Below are positions 17,849-27,035 of a stretch of 64,000 nt of DNA, one piece after another. Both the position numbers and the translations under genes were made by a program. The notes under the pieces are model-generated. The model was not told the origin of the DNA and ran no database searches. It was given only the letters and a program-made list of their open reading frames with translations. Location of the stretch: NCBI GenBank assembly GCA_016901395.1, contig JAEAMQ010000036.1, forward strand, positions 157,674 through 221,673, written 5' to 3'. This DNA is from Prevotella sp. Lineage in GTDB: Bacteria; Bacteroidota; Bacteroidia; Bacteroidales; Bacteroidaceae. The first letter of the stretch is position 1. Every line of letters begins with the position of its first letter.

Positions 17849-18496
17849 ATGCTACAAGTACAACGTTTTGTCTGCAACATGATACAGGAGAACAGCTATG
17901 TGGTCAGCGATGAGACAGGCGAGGCCGTCATCATTGACTGCGGTGCGTTCTATGAGAGTGAGAAGACCGCCATCAAGCAATATATCGAGCAAAACCAGTT
18001 GCGCCCCGTGCGCCTCATTGCCACCCACGGACATGTGGACCACAATCTCGGCATCAAATTTGTGCACGACAACTGGGGCCTGAAATTGGAAGTGCATGCT
18101 TCCGAAGAAGACCTCGTGGGCCAGTTGCCCCTCCAGGCCGCCAGCATCTGTGGCGTGGAGATGCCCGAGGAAGCTTTTGCGCCCGTGGGACGCTATCTCC
18201 GTGGCGACGACGTTATCACGTTTGGCAGCCACACATTCACCATCCTTGAGACCCCGGGCCACACCCCCGGCGGCGTGTTCTTCTATTGCAAGGAAGAGGG
18301 CGTGGCCTTCTCGGGCGACACGTTGTTTCGTGGCAGCATCGGCCGCACCGACTTCCCCGGCGGCTCCATGTTCCTACTCATCCAGAGCCTGAGAATGATT
18401 TGCCAGCTGCCTGACGAGACTGTGGTCTACCCCGGACACGGCGACCCCACGACGATAGGCCGCGAGGTGGCCAACAATCCCTATCTCGACCGATAG
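17849..18496 (+). CDS. MBL-fold metallo-hydrolase (glyoxalase II-like, YcbL type)
   Basis: A 215-residue single-domain metallo-beta-lactamase-fold protein with THGHVDHNLG (zinc ligands, ~54-63), GHTPGG (~141), SGDTLF (~153) and PGHGDPTTIG near the end. These are the ligand sets of the glyoxalase II-like YcbL group, which lacks the C-terminal substrate domain of true GloB. The substrate is probably a thioester but cannot be assigned. It lies 40 bases after rsmG and 37 before ruvC on the same strand. Confidence 0.88.
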   Translation: MLQVQRFVCNMIQENSYVVSDETGEAVIIDCGAFYESEKTAIKQYIEQNQLRPVRLIATHGHVDHNLGIKFVHDNWGLKLEVHASEEDLVGQLPLQAASICGVEMPEEAFAPVGRYLRGDDVITFGSHTFTILETPGHTPGGVFFYCKEEGVAFSGDTLFRGSIGRTDFPGGSMFLLIQSLRMICQLPDETVVYPGHGDPTTIGREVANNPYLDR

Positions 18497-18533
18497 TATC
18501 ACTGTGAAATCCAACCTCCAACCCGACTGACAG

Positions 18534-19115
18534 ATGGCAGAAACCAAACGACAACCCACCGAACGCATTATTCTCGGCATAGACCCGGGAACCAATGTCA
18601 TGGGCTATGGCGTGCTCCGCATTCTCGGCAACAAACCCGAGATGATGGCGCTCGGTGTCATCGACATGCGCAAGATGAGTGACACCTATCTCAAGTTGGG
18701 CAAGATTTTTGAGCGCGTCATCGGCATTATCGACGAGTATCACCCTGATGAGATGGCCATCGAAGCACCGTTCTACAGCAAGAATGTGCAGTCGCTCATC
18801 AAGCTCGGACGGGCACAGGGCGTGGCCATCGCCGCCGCCATCCACCGTGACATTTGCATCCACGAATATGCTCCGCTGAAAATCAAGATGGCCATCACCG
18901 GTCAGGGACAGGCCTCCAAGGAGCAGGTGGCCGGCATGTTGCAGCGACTGCTGCACATCTCCAAGGACGACATGCCGAAGTTTATGGATGCCACCGATGC
19001 CCTTGGCGCGGCCTATTGCCATTTCCTTCAGCTGTCCGCGCCCGTCACCGATGCCACCCACTATGGCAGTTGGGCCGATTTTGCCAAGCGCAATCCCAAG
19101 AAAGTAAGAAGCTGA
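18534..19115 (+). CDS. ruvC: Crossover junction endodeoxyribonuclease RuvC
   Basis: A 193-residue RuvC with its acidic active site visible: [13 protein letters not shown] (first Asp), [17 protein letters not shown] (Glu) and [14 protein letters not shown] (Asp pair). It cuts Holliday junctions together with RuvAB, which are not in this window. The C-terminus extends about 20 residues past the usual end. It precedes the ABC ATPase by 46 bases. Confidence 0.96.
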   Translation: MAETKRQPTERIILGIDPGTNVMGYGVLRILGNKPEMMALGVIDMRKMSDTYLKLGKIFERVIGIIDEYHPDEMAIEAPFYSKNVQSLIKLGRAQGVAIAAAIHRDICIHEYAPLKIKMAITGQGQASKEQVAGMLQRLLHISKDDMPKFMDATDALGAAYCHFLQLSAPVTDATHYGSWADFAKRNPKKVRS

Positions 19116-19161
19116 CACAGCTTGTCGGCTATATCATATTTGTAGAGTAGAGAGACACATC

Positions 19162-20676
19162 ATGGAACATTCCAATGCAACAGAGGCCGGCGAGTCATGG
19201 CCCATCATCCATATTCACGACGGCGTGTGCCGCATGCCCGAGTGGCGTATGGCTCAACCGGTGAACTTCACCAGTCTTAATGGTGAGCATATCGCCATCG
19301 TGGGACCCAACGGCGGGGGCAAGACACGCCTCGTCAACATCATCATCGGGCGTTATCCGCTGCTCATGCGCGACCCCGAATACGATTTCCGACCGAGCCA
19401 GTTGCCGATGGTCTCCGACAATATCAAATACATCACCTTCCTCGATGCCTACGGCGGCGACAACGACCGCACCTATTATCTCCAGCAACGATGGAACCGC
19501 ACCGAGATGGATGAGGCCACACCGACCGTCGGTCAGAAACTCGAGGAGGCTTATCACCGCACGGGCGACGACACGCCGGAGCGCAGGGCGTTGCAGCAGA
19601 AACTCTATGACACCTTCCGCCTCGACCAGCTTGTCGACAAATACACGCCCCTGTTGTCGAGCGGCGAGCTGCGCAAGTTCAAGCTCACCGAGACTCTTCT
19701 GGCTGCGCCACGGGTGCTCATCATGGACAATCCCTTTATCGGACTCGATGCCGCGACACGCGACCAGCTGCGCGAATTGCTCGCCACGATTACCCGTGAA
19801 CTCGATTTGCAAATCATGCTCGTGCTCTCCAAGAGTGACGACATACCGCCGTTTATCACCCATGTGGTGGAGGTGAGAGACAATGTGGTGCTGCCCAAGC
19901 GCACGCTGAACGACTATCTCGACCATCGTCCCACGCTGCCGCCCCATGTGTTGAGTGCTGACGTGGCGCAGGGCATTATCGATTTGCCCTACAAGGACAA
20001 CGAATACCACACGCGAGAGGTGGTCGGCATGCACGACGTCTCCATCCGTTATGGCGAGCGCACCATCCTTAAGGAACTCTCGTGGACCGTGCTCAACGGC
20101 GAACGATGGGCGTTGGTGGGCAAGAACGGTGCCGGAAAGTCGACGCTGCTGAGTCTGGTCTGCGCCGACAATCCGCAGAGTTACGCCTGCGACATCGCCC
20201 TGTTTGACAATCCGCGCGGGTCGGGCGAGAGCATCTGGGACATCAAGAAGCACATCGGATATGTGTCGCCCGAGATGCACCGGGCCTACAAGCGCGACCT
20301 GCCCGCCATCCATATCGTGGCCAGTGGACTCAAGGACAGCGTAGGACTCTATGTGAAACCGCAGGTGAACGAATACGACATCTGTCGCTTCTGGATGAAT
20401 GTTTTTGGCATTCGCGAATTAGAAAATCGCACTTTCATGAAACTTTCGAGCGGTGAACAACGTCTTGTATTATTAGCAAGGGCATTTGTCAAAGATCCTG
20501 AACTGCTCATTCTCGATGAGCCGCTCCACGGATTAGACAACCGAAACCGACAATTGGTGAAGAACGTCATTGAGACATTCTGCCAGCGTAAGAACAAAAC
20601 GCTCATCATGGTGACCCACTACGAAAGCGAGATGCCGGCCTGCATTGATCATCGCATCGAGCTTGTGAGACATTGA
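19162..20676 (+). CDS. ModF-like protein with two ABC ATPase domains
   Basis: A 504-residue protein with two full ABC cassettes and no membrane segment. Domain 1: Walker A GPNGGGKT (~48-55), signature LSSGE (~165-169), Walker B VLIMDNPF (~183-190). Domain 2: Walker A GKNGAGKST (~320), signature LSSGEQR (~429) and Walker B LLILDEP. It resembles ModF/PhrA of molybdate loci, but no molybdate transport gene is near and its role is unproven. The last ~250 bases (from about 20405) are visibly more AT-rich than the rest of the gene. Confidence 0.85.
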   Translation: MEHSNATEAGESWPIIHIHDGVCRMPEWRMAQPVNFTSLNGEHIAIVGPNGGGKTRLVNIIIGRYPLLMRDPEYDFRPSQLPMVSDNIKYITFLDAYGGDNDRTYYLQQRWNRTEMDEATPTVGQKLEEAYHRTGDDTPERRALQQKLYDTFRLDQLVDKYTPLLSSGELRKFKLTETLLAAPRVLIMDNPFIGLDAATRDQLRELLATITRELDLQIMLVLSKSDDIPPFITHVVEVRDNVVLPKRTLNDYLDHRPTLPPHVLSADVAQGIIDLPYKDNEYHTREVVGMHDVSIRYGERTILKELSWTVLNGERWALVGKNGAGKSTLLSLVCADNPQSYACDIALFDNPRGSGESIWDIKKHIGYVSPEMHRAYKRDLPAIHIVASGLKDSVGLYVKPQVNEYDICRFWMNVFGIRELENRTFMKLSSGEQRLVLLARAFVKDPELLILDEPLHGLDNRNRQLVKNVIETFCQRKNKTLIMVTHYESEMPACIDHRIELVRH

Positions 20677-20735
20677 TGAGTTGGGGAAAATAAAACGAAT
20701 AATGATAAAGTTACATTCTAAAAAAACAGTATAAA

Positions 20736-21218
20736 ATGAACAAAACACTTTTAACCATAGCTCTTTGTGGCTTGTTTTCGCTGAATATTCACGCTCAGCA
20801 GATATTCAACGAGGTGAAGAGTATACAGAAGAACTTTCTTACCATCAAGCAAGATAAATCAAAACCTTTGGACGAGCGTAAGGTAGCATCGTTCAAATGG
20901 GATGCGGTTGAATATATGCTATATAAGGCTAAAGACGACTCCACCTTCTCCGAACGGCAATTAGGACAACAGACCATGGCCATGACAGAATTTGTCAATC
21001 TCTATTTCAAACGTCTCTCGGAAGCACAAAACAAGGAAAAGAAAGATATTGCCATAGCTCGTTTTAAGAATGCAAGCATCAACAACAGCCTTTTTCAGGA
21101 TATGGACAAGGAGCTTGTACTTGCTTATTATGACAATCCCAAGTTCACCACGCCCTTCTCTCTCGACACCGACTGGGTGAAAGCGCTGGCAGAAATCCGT
21201 AGTAAGAGCTGGGAATAG
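20736..21218 (+). CDS. Small exported protein of unknown function
   Basis: A 160-residue protein with a clear signal peptide (MNKTLLTIALCGLFSLNIHAQ; cleavage after HA-Q at ~19-20), so it is periplasmic or exported. The mature part is highly charged and helical (NEVKSIQKNFLTIKQDKSKPLDERK), with no cysteines and no motif I recognise. It lies 59 bases after the ABC ATPase on the same strand, with a poor match to any promoter in between, so co-transcription is possible. It ends ahead of a repeat-filled spacer. Confidence 0.75.
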   Translation: MNKTLLTIALCGLFSLNIHAQQIFNEVKSIQKNFLTIKQDKSKPLDERKVASFKWDAVEYMLYKAKDDSTFSERQLGQQTMAMTEFVNLYFKRLSEAQNKEKKDIAIARFKNASINNSLFQDMDKELVLAYYDNPKFTTPFSLDTDWVKALAEIRSKSWE

Positions 21219-21510
21219 AGTTTCTCGGAGGCTGCGGCCGAATAGATGTTGGGCTGTAGGCCTCACGTAGAGCCACAGAGAATAAGGAGGCAGCGCTTTG
21301 ATTATTCCACACAGAGTTGGGGAGTTGTAGGAGGCTGCACGGCGACATGTCCCCATATTCTCGTGGAGTTTTAAGAGCTTCCGCCTGCGGAAGATAAGGA
21401 GTTCCCGCACAAAGACAAACTGTTTAGATAGTCTTTGTGCGGGATTATTTTGTGGATATCTCAGAGAGTAATCCATCTGATTTCGCAGTCACATGATACT
21501 GTTATGTCGT
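21219..21510. other. Non-coding spacer
   Basis: About 290 bases without a credible gene. It contains a weak inverted repeat, TTCCCGCACAAAGAC (about 21401) with GTCTTTGTGCGGGA (about 21433), that could act as a terminator for the exported protein gene, although it lies about 180 bases downstream. Confidence 0.4.
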
Positions 21511-22080
21511 GCGTCCACCAGTAGGGACATGCACCGTGCATGTCCGCAATCCGAAGATATCTTAGTGTTCTTCTGGGTGTTTTGTGGATAAAAGCCCATA
21601 ATCGTCCACAAAAGACACAGAAGACTCTAAATTATGAGGTAAACAAAAGCACGCTTAGCCACCTAATGTGGCATAAGAACACAGACGCTTGACTACAGAT
21701 ACCATTATGTAAAAAGACATTGTGGAAGTGAGTTTGCCCTACGGCAGTGTGGACATCCACGGGGGAAGTCTCTACAAAAACATTGTTTCGAAACAAGCAT
21801 CCACCAGTAGGGACATGCCCCGTGCATGTCCGCAATCCGAAGATATCTTAGTGTTCTTCCGTGTGTTTCGTGGATAAAAACCAATTCTCGTCCACAAAAG
21901 ACACAGAAAACTCTAAATTACGAGAGAGACAAAAGCACGCTTAGCCACCTAAGGTGGCATAAGAACACAGCCTCTTGACTGCAGATACCACTATGTAAAA
22001 AGACATTGCGGGAGTAAGTTTGCCATCCGGCGGTGCGGACGTCAGCGGGGGAGGTCCCTACAAAAACATCGCTCTGCCTC
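21511..22080. repeat. Tandem pair of 286-bp non-coding repeats
   Basis: Copy 1 (21511-21796) and copy 2 (21797 to about 22080) start at CCACCAGTAGGGACATG and end at CTACAAAAACAT. They are highly similar along their length, with scattered substitutions and almost no length change. Each contains a hairpin GGACATGC ... GCATGTCC near the start and a second hairpin GCCACCT ... GTGGC in the middle; in copy 2 the latter is a perfect palindrome. No frame is kept open in both copies, so they are not a duplicated coding gene. Confidence 0.85.
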
Positions 22081-22112
22081 GACCAGAATCCCGATAACCT
22101 TGCATTTTACTC

Positions 22113-22131
22113 CCCTCCCTTCGGGGGAGGG
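22113..22131. repeat. C/G-rich hairpin
   Basis: CCCTCCC (22113-22119) pairs with GGGAGGG (22125-22131) around TTCGG; more G-rich sequence and TTTTT follow on the plus strand just before the DUF4301 stop. It looks like a common intergenic hairpin and may help end transcription between the repeats and DUF4301. Confidence 0.45.
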
Positions 22132-22149
22132 ACAAGGGGGAGAGGCTTT

Positions 22150-23670
22150 TTACTGATGCGCATCGCGCAACAAATCATTCACGGTCTTCACAGGATTGAA
22201 CGTCGAGAGAGGCACCTCTACGAAGATCGTGTTCCAATCGCTCATTGCACCGTTCCACAATCCGGGCAACTCCAGAGCCTTCAACTCACGTCCGTTCTTG
22301 CTCTTGGAGGAAATAAAACCGGTGCTTTCATCCACATAATCAGGCAGGTGGAAAGGCTTTCCCTTATAGTCTCTGATGGCACAGACAAGATCCACAGGGT
22401 TGAAATGGGTGCCACCGGTGAACATTTTCATGTACTCGGCGTTGTCGGTGTCAATCTGACTGCTCTCTAATATCTGCAGACTCACGCTGCCATCCTGATT
22501 GTAAGCGAGGAAGGGGCCGCCGCCAGGCTCACCCACATTCTTCACCACACCACACACACGCATCGGGCGGTTGAGTTTCCGGCGCAGGTAAACCACAAGT
22601 TCAGCATCCTCCATCTCCTTGAGATCAGCAGTGCGGCAGCATAGGTCACGCTGTACAAAACGTATGATTTCCTCTAATTTTGCATGATTGTAAACTCCAC
22701 TGTCGAGCACTTTGAGATAGTCAAATGCACGTCGCTGCATTCCCACCAGCACGCCGGCGATGACCTGTTTCCACTCCACGGTGTCAGCCTTGAGTCTGTC
22801 GGGAACTACATTATCAATGTTTTTGATATACACCACGTCGGCATCGATGTCATTCAGGTTCTCTATCAGCGCACCATGACCGCCCGGACGGAACAGCAGT
22901 GAGCCGTCTTCGTTGCGAAACGGAGTGTTGTCGGGGTTGGTGGCGATAGTATCGGTGCTCGGTTTCTGCTCTGAGAACGACACGTTATAATGGATGCCGA
23001 ACTTCTTTTCGTAGTAGCTAATCTTCTCTTCCACACGCTTTTCAAACAGTTCCAGATGGTCGTGCGACACCGTGAAATGCACATTGGCCTCACCGTCTGC
23101 ACCGGCATAGAGTGCGGCCTCCACGAGATGTTCCTCCATCGGCGTGCGCGGGCCGTCGTCATAGCTATGGAACAGCAGCAGTCCCTTGGGCAACTGTCCG
23201 TAGTTCAGACCCTCGCCCTGCAGCATATTGGCTGCCACAGCCTTGTAGTTTCCTTCGGCTATCAGTTCGTCGACGGTCTTTCCCTCGTTGGTCTTGCACT
23301 TTTCTGTCAGCTCCTGAAAGAATGCAAACTGATGAATCTCATCGAAATATTTCTTCTCAAAATCCGTTGTCGGCACGTCGTAATCGGCATTGACAAAGGC
23401 AAACATGTTCTTAAACATTCGGCTGGCGGCTCCCGAGGCTGGCACAAACTTCACAACCTTGTGCCCCCCCTCTTTCTTATATGTCTCCCAGGCCTGTTCC
23501 GCTTCGTGGCGTGCAGCCTCATTGGGCGCAATGATCCCTTTGCCAACGGCTGCGGCAGCCTCTATGCGGAGGAAGGGAAAGCCCTCTCTCACCTGTTCGA
23601 GCTGATGCTCCACCTTGGCCAAGGTCATCCCACGGCCTTCAATTTGCTTCTTGTCTGCTTCTGTAAACAT
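22150..23670 (-). CDS. DUF4301 family protein
   Basis: A 506-residue protein matching DUF4301: a start with MFTEADKKQIEGRGM, the phosphate-loop-like KFVPASGAASRMFK (~73-86), GLLLFHSYD, RTPMEEHLVEA, FRPGGHGALIENLND and CGVVKNVGEPGGGPF. The SGAASRMF segment resembles the nucleotide-binding loop of sugar nucleotidyltransferases, so an NTP-transferase-like activity is plausible but unproven. It is cytoplasmic with no membrane segment. It lies 114 bases downstream of tilS on the same strand. Confidence 0.85.
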   Translation of the reverse strand: MFTEADKKQIEGRGMTLAKVEHQLEQVREGFPFLRIEAAAAVGKGIIAPNEAARHEAEQAWETYKKEGGHKVVKFVPASGAASRMFKNMFAFVNADYDVPTTDFEKKYFDEIHQFAFFQELTEKCKTNEGKTVDELIAEGNYKAVAANMLQGEGLNYGQLPKGLLLFHSYDDGPRTPMEEHLVEAALYAGADGEANVHFTVSHDHLELFEKRVEEKISYYEKKFGIHYNVSFSEQKPSTDTIATNPDNTPFRNEDGSLLFRPGGHGALIENLNDIDADVVYIKNIDNVVPDRLKADTVEWKQVIAGVLVGMQRRAFDYLKVLDSGVYNHAKLEEIIRFVQRDLCCRTADLKEMEDAELVVYLRRKLNRPMRVCGVVKNVGEPGGGPFLAYNQDGSVSLQILESSQIDTDNAEYMKMFTGGTHFNPVDLVCAIRDYKGKPFHLPDYVDESTGFISSKSKNGRELKALELPGLWNGAMSDWNTIFVEVPLSTFNPVKTVNDLLRDAHQ

Positions 23671-23784
23671 AGTGATTTGAGTTTAATTTTAGATTGACAC
23701 AACAAAAATAACCAATATTTCCCAAACCAAGAAGAGATAATGAATAAAAACATATAAAATAGTCATAAAAAGCCTTGAAATGTG

Positions 23785-25152
23785 TCAATATGTTATGACA
23801 AGGGCATTTTTAGACTTCGTATGACGTAAGGCAAAGCGGTCATCAATGCGCTGTCCGACCAGCCAAAGGATGTTGCCGTCGAAATCTTCGACCACCAGTT
23901 GCCCATGGCGCTGCGGCAATGCCACCTTACTATCCTTGAGAAAATCGCTTACCGACTTACTTCCTTTCATGCCGAAAGGCACAAAACGGTCGCCCTCTGC
24001 AATCGGTCGGATAGTCAAAGGAAACCTCACCATGTCGGCATCGAGCTGGGCAACACGAGGCGAACGGTCGATTTGAAAATCAGTATCGAACGTGCGGACG
24101 ATGAAACGAAATTTCATTTCGCCCGACTGCCCGTCTTCATTCGTCAGACTTTCGGGCGAAAACGGATAGACATAGGTGCCGCATTCGGGAATGCGGAGGG
24201 TGGGCAGCGGTTGCTCCCACAGGCTTCTCGACAGCAGATACAGCCGTCCGCGGTCGACGACGGCTACCTTGTCGGCCGACAACCATTGTCCGCCGGCATC
24301 ACCCACAGACAACATTTCGAGCAACTGCGTGCGGTTGAAACCCAACGGTTCCAGCAGCGTCCACATCGACTGCTGCGGCGACGGCGACGCAAAAACGATG
24401 CTGAGGTCTATGCTGCCGTCCTCCATCCGGGCCGCATCGAGTGTCTGACGGGTAGCGAAATCCACCACCCGACTCACCTCGGAGAGGTTTTCGGTCATGC
24501 GTGCGATATTCTCCCGCACGGCAGGATTGATTTCTTCCAACATCGGAATGATGTTCAGGCGCAGCTTGTTGCGCATGGCATCGGCTTCGAGATTGGTGCT
24601 GTCGGTCACATACCCCTGTCCCAAGGCCTCCAGATAACCCACGATTTCCTTGCGCGACACACCCAGCAGCGGGCGCAGGATATACCCATTGCGCAGCCGC
24701 ATGCCCTGCAATCCGGTGAGCCCCGTGCCTCTGACAAGATTGAGAAGCACCGTCTCCACCTGGTCGTCACGATGATGGGCCACGCAGATGCCGTCTGCGC
24801 CGAGGTCCTGCCGCAGCTGTTCGAAATAGCGATAGCGCAGTTCACGCGCGGCCATCTCGATGGAAACCTTATGCAGCGAGGCATAGGTGAGGGTGTCGAA
24901 ATGGATGCGATGGAGCGTCACGCCAAGCTTCTCACACAGCGAGACACAAAACCTCTCATCGCGGTCGCTCTCTTCTCCGCGCAGCCGGAAGTTGCAATGC
25001 ACGGCCTCTACCCTATAGCGCATTGACCACAGGGCACACAACAATGCCACGCTGTCGGCCCCACCCGACAACGCCACGACATAAAAGCCGTCATGACGCA
25101 TGAGGTCATGGCGGCTGATATAGTTCTGCAAGTTGTGTAAGAATGTCCTCAT
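23785..25152 (-). CDS. tilS: tRNA(Ile)-lysidine synthetase
   Basis: A 455-residue TilS with the PP-loop SGGADSVALLCAL (~29-41), HCNFRLRGEESDRDE, HHRDDQVETVLLNLVRGTGLTG, and the C-terminal TilS domains with RPIAEGDRFVPFGMKGSKSVSDFLKD. It converts C34 of tRNA-Ile(CAU) to lysidine, so AUA is read as isoleucine, which makes it essential. It begins 6 bases after the RlmI-like gene. Confidence 0.95.
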   Translation of the reverse strand: MRTFLHNLQNYISRHDLMRHDGFYVVALSGGADSVALLCALWSMRYRVEAVHCNFRLRGEESDRDERFCVSLCEKLGVTLHRIHFDTLTYASLHKVSIEMAARELRYRYFEQLRQDLGADGICVAHHRDDQVETVLLNLVRGTGLTGLQGMRLRNGYILRPLLGVSRKEIVGYLEALGQGYVTDSTNLEADAMRNKLRLNIIPMLEEINPAVRENIARMTENLSEVSRVVDFATRQTLDAARMEDGSIDLSIVFASPSPQQSMWTLLEPLGFNRTQLLEMLSVGDAGGQWLSADKVAVVDRGRLYLLSRSLWEQPLPTLRIPECGTYVYPFSPESLTNEDGQSGEMKFRFIVRTFDTDFQIDRSPRVAQLDADMVRFPLTIRPIAEGDRFVPFGMKGSKSVSDFLKDSKVALPQRHGQLVVEDFDGNILWLVGQRIDDRFALRHTKSKNALVITY

Positions 25153-25158
25153 GTCGGT

Positions 25159-26340
25159 TTATTCCACGTATAACACCAGTCCCTTGAGATACTCGCCTTC
25201 GGGATGGTAGATGTTGATGGGATGGTCGGCCGGCTGATGCAGCTGATGCAGGATGCGCACCTTGCGGCCCGTCTGGGCCGCGGCGGTGAACACCGCATTG
25301 CGGAAATTGTCCTTGGTCACCACCTGCGAGCAACTGAAGGTGAACAGGATGCCACCGTGCTTGATGCGTTCCAGTCCCTTCACGTTGAGCCTCGTGTAGC
25401 CCTTCAGCGCATTGCGCAGCGCGCCGCGATGCTTAGCAAAGGCCGGCGGGTCGAGGATGATGAGGTCGTATTTGTTGTCATTGGCATCGAGATACTTGAA
25501 CGCATCGTCGCAGAAAGCCTCATGACGGGAATCGCCGGGGAAGTTCAACTCCACGTTGCGGTTGGTCAGTTCAATGGCCTTGGCACTGCTGTCTACCGAG
25601 TGCACGAGTTTAGCGCCGCCACGCATGGCATAAACCGAGAAGCCGCCGGTGTAGCAAAACATATTGAGCACGCTCTTATCCTTGGCATATTGCTCCAGCA
25701 ACGAGCGGTTCTCCCGCTGGTCCACGAAGAAGCCTGTCTTCTGACCGCGTAGCCAGTCTACATGAAACCGCAGTCCGTTTTCCACGGCGGTGTTGTCGTC
25801 GGTCGACCCGATGATAAAACCGTTCTCCTGTCCGAGTTCAGCCTTATAGGGCAGCGTGGTCTCACTCTTGTAGTAGACGTTGCTGATGCGCTGACCCATC
25901 ACCTCGACCAATGCCTCGCCAATCTCCTGCCTGCACACGTGCATACCCACACTATGGGCCTGCATCACGGCCGTGGCACCGTAGCAGTCGATGATGAGTC
26001 CGGGCAGGTTGTCGCCCTCACCGTGCACCAGTCGGTAGGTGTTGTTGCGCGCATTGTCGGCGATGCCGATGCTCCGACGCATCCGAAGAGCTGCTCCGAG
26101 GCGCGATGTCCAGAAGCTACGGTCTATCGTGATGTCTCTGAACGAGAGCACACGCACGGCAATGCTACCTATCTGATAGTGCCCCACGGCAATGAACTCG
26201 CCCTCGGAGGAGATGACACGCACGGTATCTCCCTCCTCGATGCCGTCGTCAGCGTGGTGGATGGCCCCCGAGAAAATCCAGGGATGAAAACGCAGGAGCG
26301 ACTCTTCCTTGCCTCGTTTGAGGTATATGTTTCTATACAT
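25159..26340 (-). CDS. rlmI: 23S rRNA methyltransferase of the RlmI type
   Basis: A 393-residue protein: N-terminal PUA domain (HPWIFSGAI, ~20-80), a middle EEHD-like domain (NLPGLIIDCYG) and a class I SAM methyltransferase fold with VLNMFCYTGGFSVYA (~225-240), DLIILDPPAFAKHR (~283) and a late SCSQ motif with the catalytic Cys. Family knowledge: RlmI makes m5C1962 in 23S rRNA, and relatives differ in specificity. It is preceded by the RNase D-like gene with 11 bases between. Confidence 0.9.
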   Translation of the reverse strand: MYRNIYLKRGKEESLLRFHPWIFSGAIHHADDGIEEGDTVRVISSEGEFIAVGHYQIGSIAVRVLSFRDITIDRSFWTSRLGAALRMRRSIGIADNARNNTYRLVHGEGDNLPGLIIDCYGATAVMQAHSVGMHVCRQEIGEALVEVMGQRISNVYYKSETTLPYKAELGQENGFIIGSTDDNTAVENGLRFHVDWLRGQKTGFFVDQRENRSLLEQYAKDKSVLNMFCYTGGFSVYAMRGGAKLVHSVDSSAKAIELTNRNVELNFPGDSRHEAFCDDAFKYLDANDNKYDLIILDPPAFAKHRGALRNALKGYTRLNVKGLERIKHGGILFTFSCSQVVTKDNFRNAVFTAAAQTGRKVRILHQLHQPADHPINIYHPEGEYLKGLVLYVE

Positions 26341-26351
26341 TTCTGTTGCGT

Positions 26352-27008
26352 TTAAACATTTTTATTCGCCGTTTCGGGCACCATCTCCGGTTCCGGCTCC
26401 ACGATCAGCTCATAGTCGTGGGTCTTTTTCAATCGGGTCATCTCCTCATAGAGGTTGATGCAACTCCACGCATCGATGGCTGCATACTGCTTCTGCTTGT
26501 CGGTCAGCACCGGTGCCTCCCAGTTGGAGAGACGCTGCCGCTTGGAAATCTTCTGTTGAAAGAAGTTGGCATAGAGTTTCTGAAGACTCAAATCCTTTAC
26601 ACCCAACTCGGCCACCATGTCCTGCAGGTCGATGAAAAGTCCGGGGGTGAAGGGCTCACGGGCCTGCAACGCACGCAGGTCATCGTGCCACGACAGCCCG
26701 ATTTTCTTCACCTTCGTATCTTCAAGCAATCGTTTAATCGCGGGTGTCATGCCCGTGTGGTTGAGCCGGAAAAGGAAACAAGTGTCACGATTAGATACCT
26801 GCAGCAGACACACCTGATGCTGCTCGCCACGATGAAACGCAGGCTTGGTCTCCGTATCCACTCCTAAAATGTCGCAAGAGAGAAGGTAATCGACAGCCTT
26901 ATCGGTCTCCTTAGGGGAAATGATTGAAATGATCCGTCCATCGAAAACCACGTGAGGTAATGCCGTGATTTCCTTTTTGTCGAACTTGCTGTATATTTTT
27001 TTTCTCAT
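26352..27008 (-). CDS. RNase D-like 3'-5' exonuclease domain protein
   Basis: A 218-residue DEDDy exonuclease: motif I GVDTETKP (Asp51, Glu53), motif II GLSWHDDLRAL (~104-114) and motif III YAAIDAW (Tyr175, Asp179). It has only the exonuclease domain and lacks the HRDC domains of true RNase D, as is usual for this Bacteroidetes protein. The basic start (MRKKIYSKFDKKEI) and C-terminal Glu/Pro-rich tail are outside the fold. A TACTTTTGC -7 element lies at 27035-27027; it probably heads the operon exonuclease-rlmI-tilS. Confidence 0.85.
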   Translation of the reverse strand: MRKKIYSKFDKKEITALPHVVFDGRIISIISPKETDKAVDYLLSCDILGVDTETKPAFHRGEQHQVCLLQVSNRDTCFLFRLNHTGMTPAIKRLLEDTKVKKIGLSWHDDLRALQAREPFTPGLFIDLQDMVAELGVKDLSLQKLYANFFQQKISKRQRLSNWEAPVLTDKQKQYAAIDAWSCINLYEEMTRLKKTHDYELIVEPEPEMVPETANKNV

Positions 27009-27026
27009 TGTTTTCGTTTACTATCT

Positions 27027-27035
27027 GCAAAAGTA
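27027..27035 (-). promoter_or_regulatory. -7 element upstream of the exonuclease operon
   Basis: The minus strand reads TACTTTTGC, ending 18 bases before the ATG at 27008. It matches TAnnTTTG; no clear TTTG box is found at the usual distance. Confidence 0.5.
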
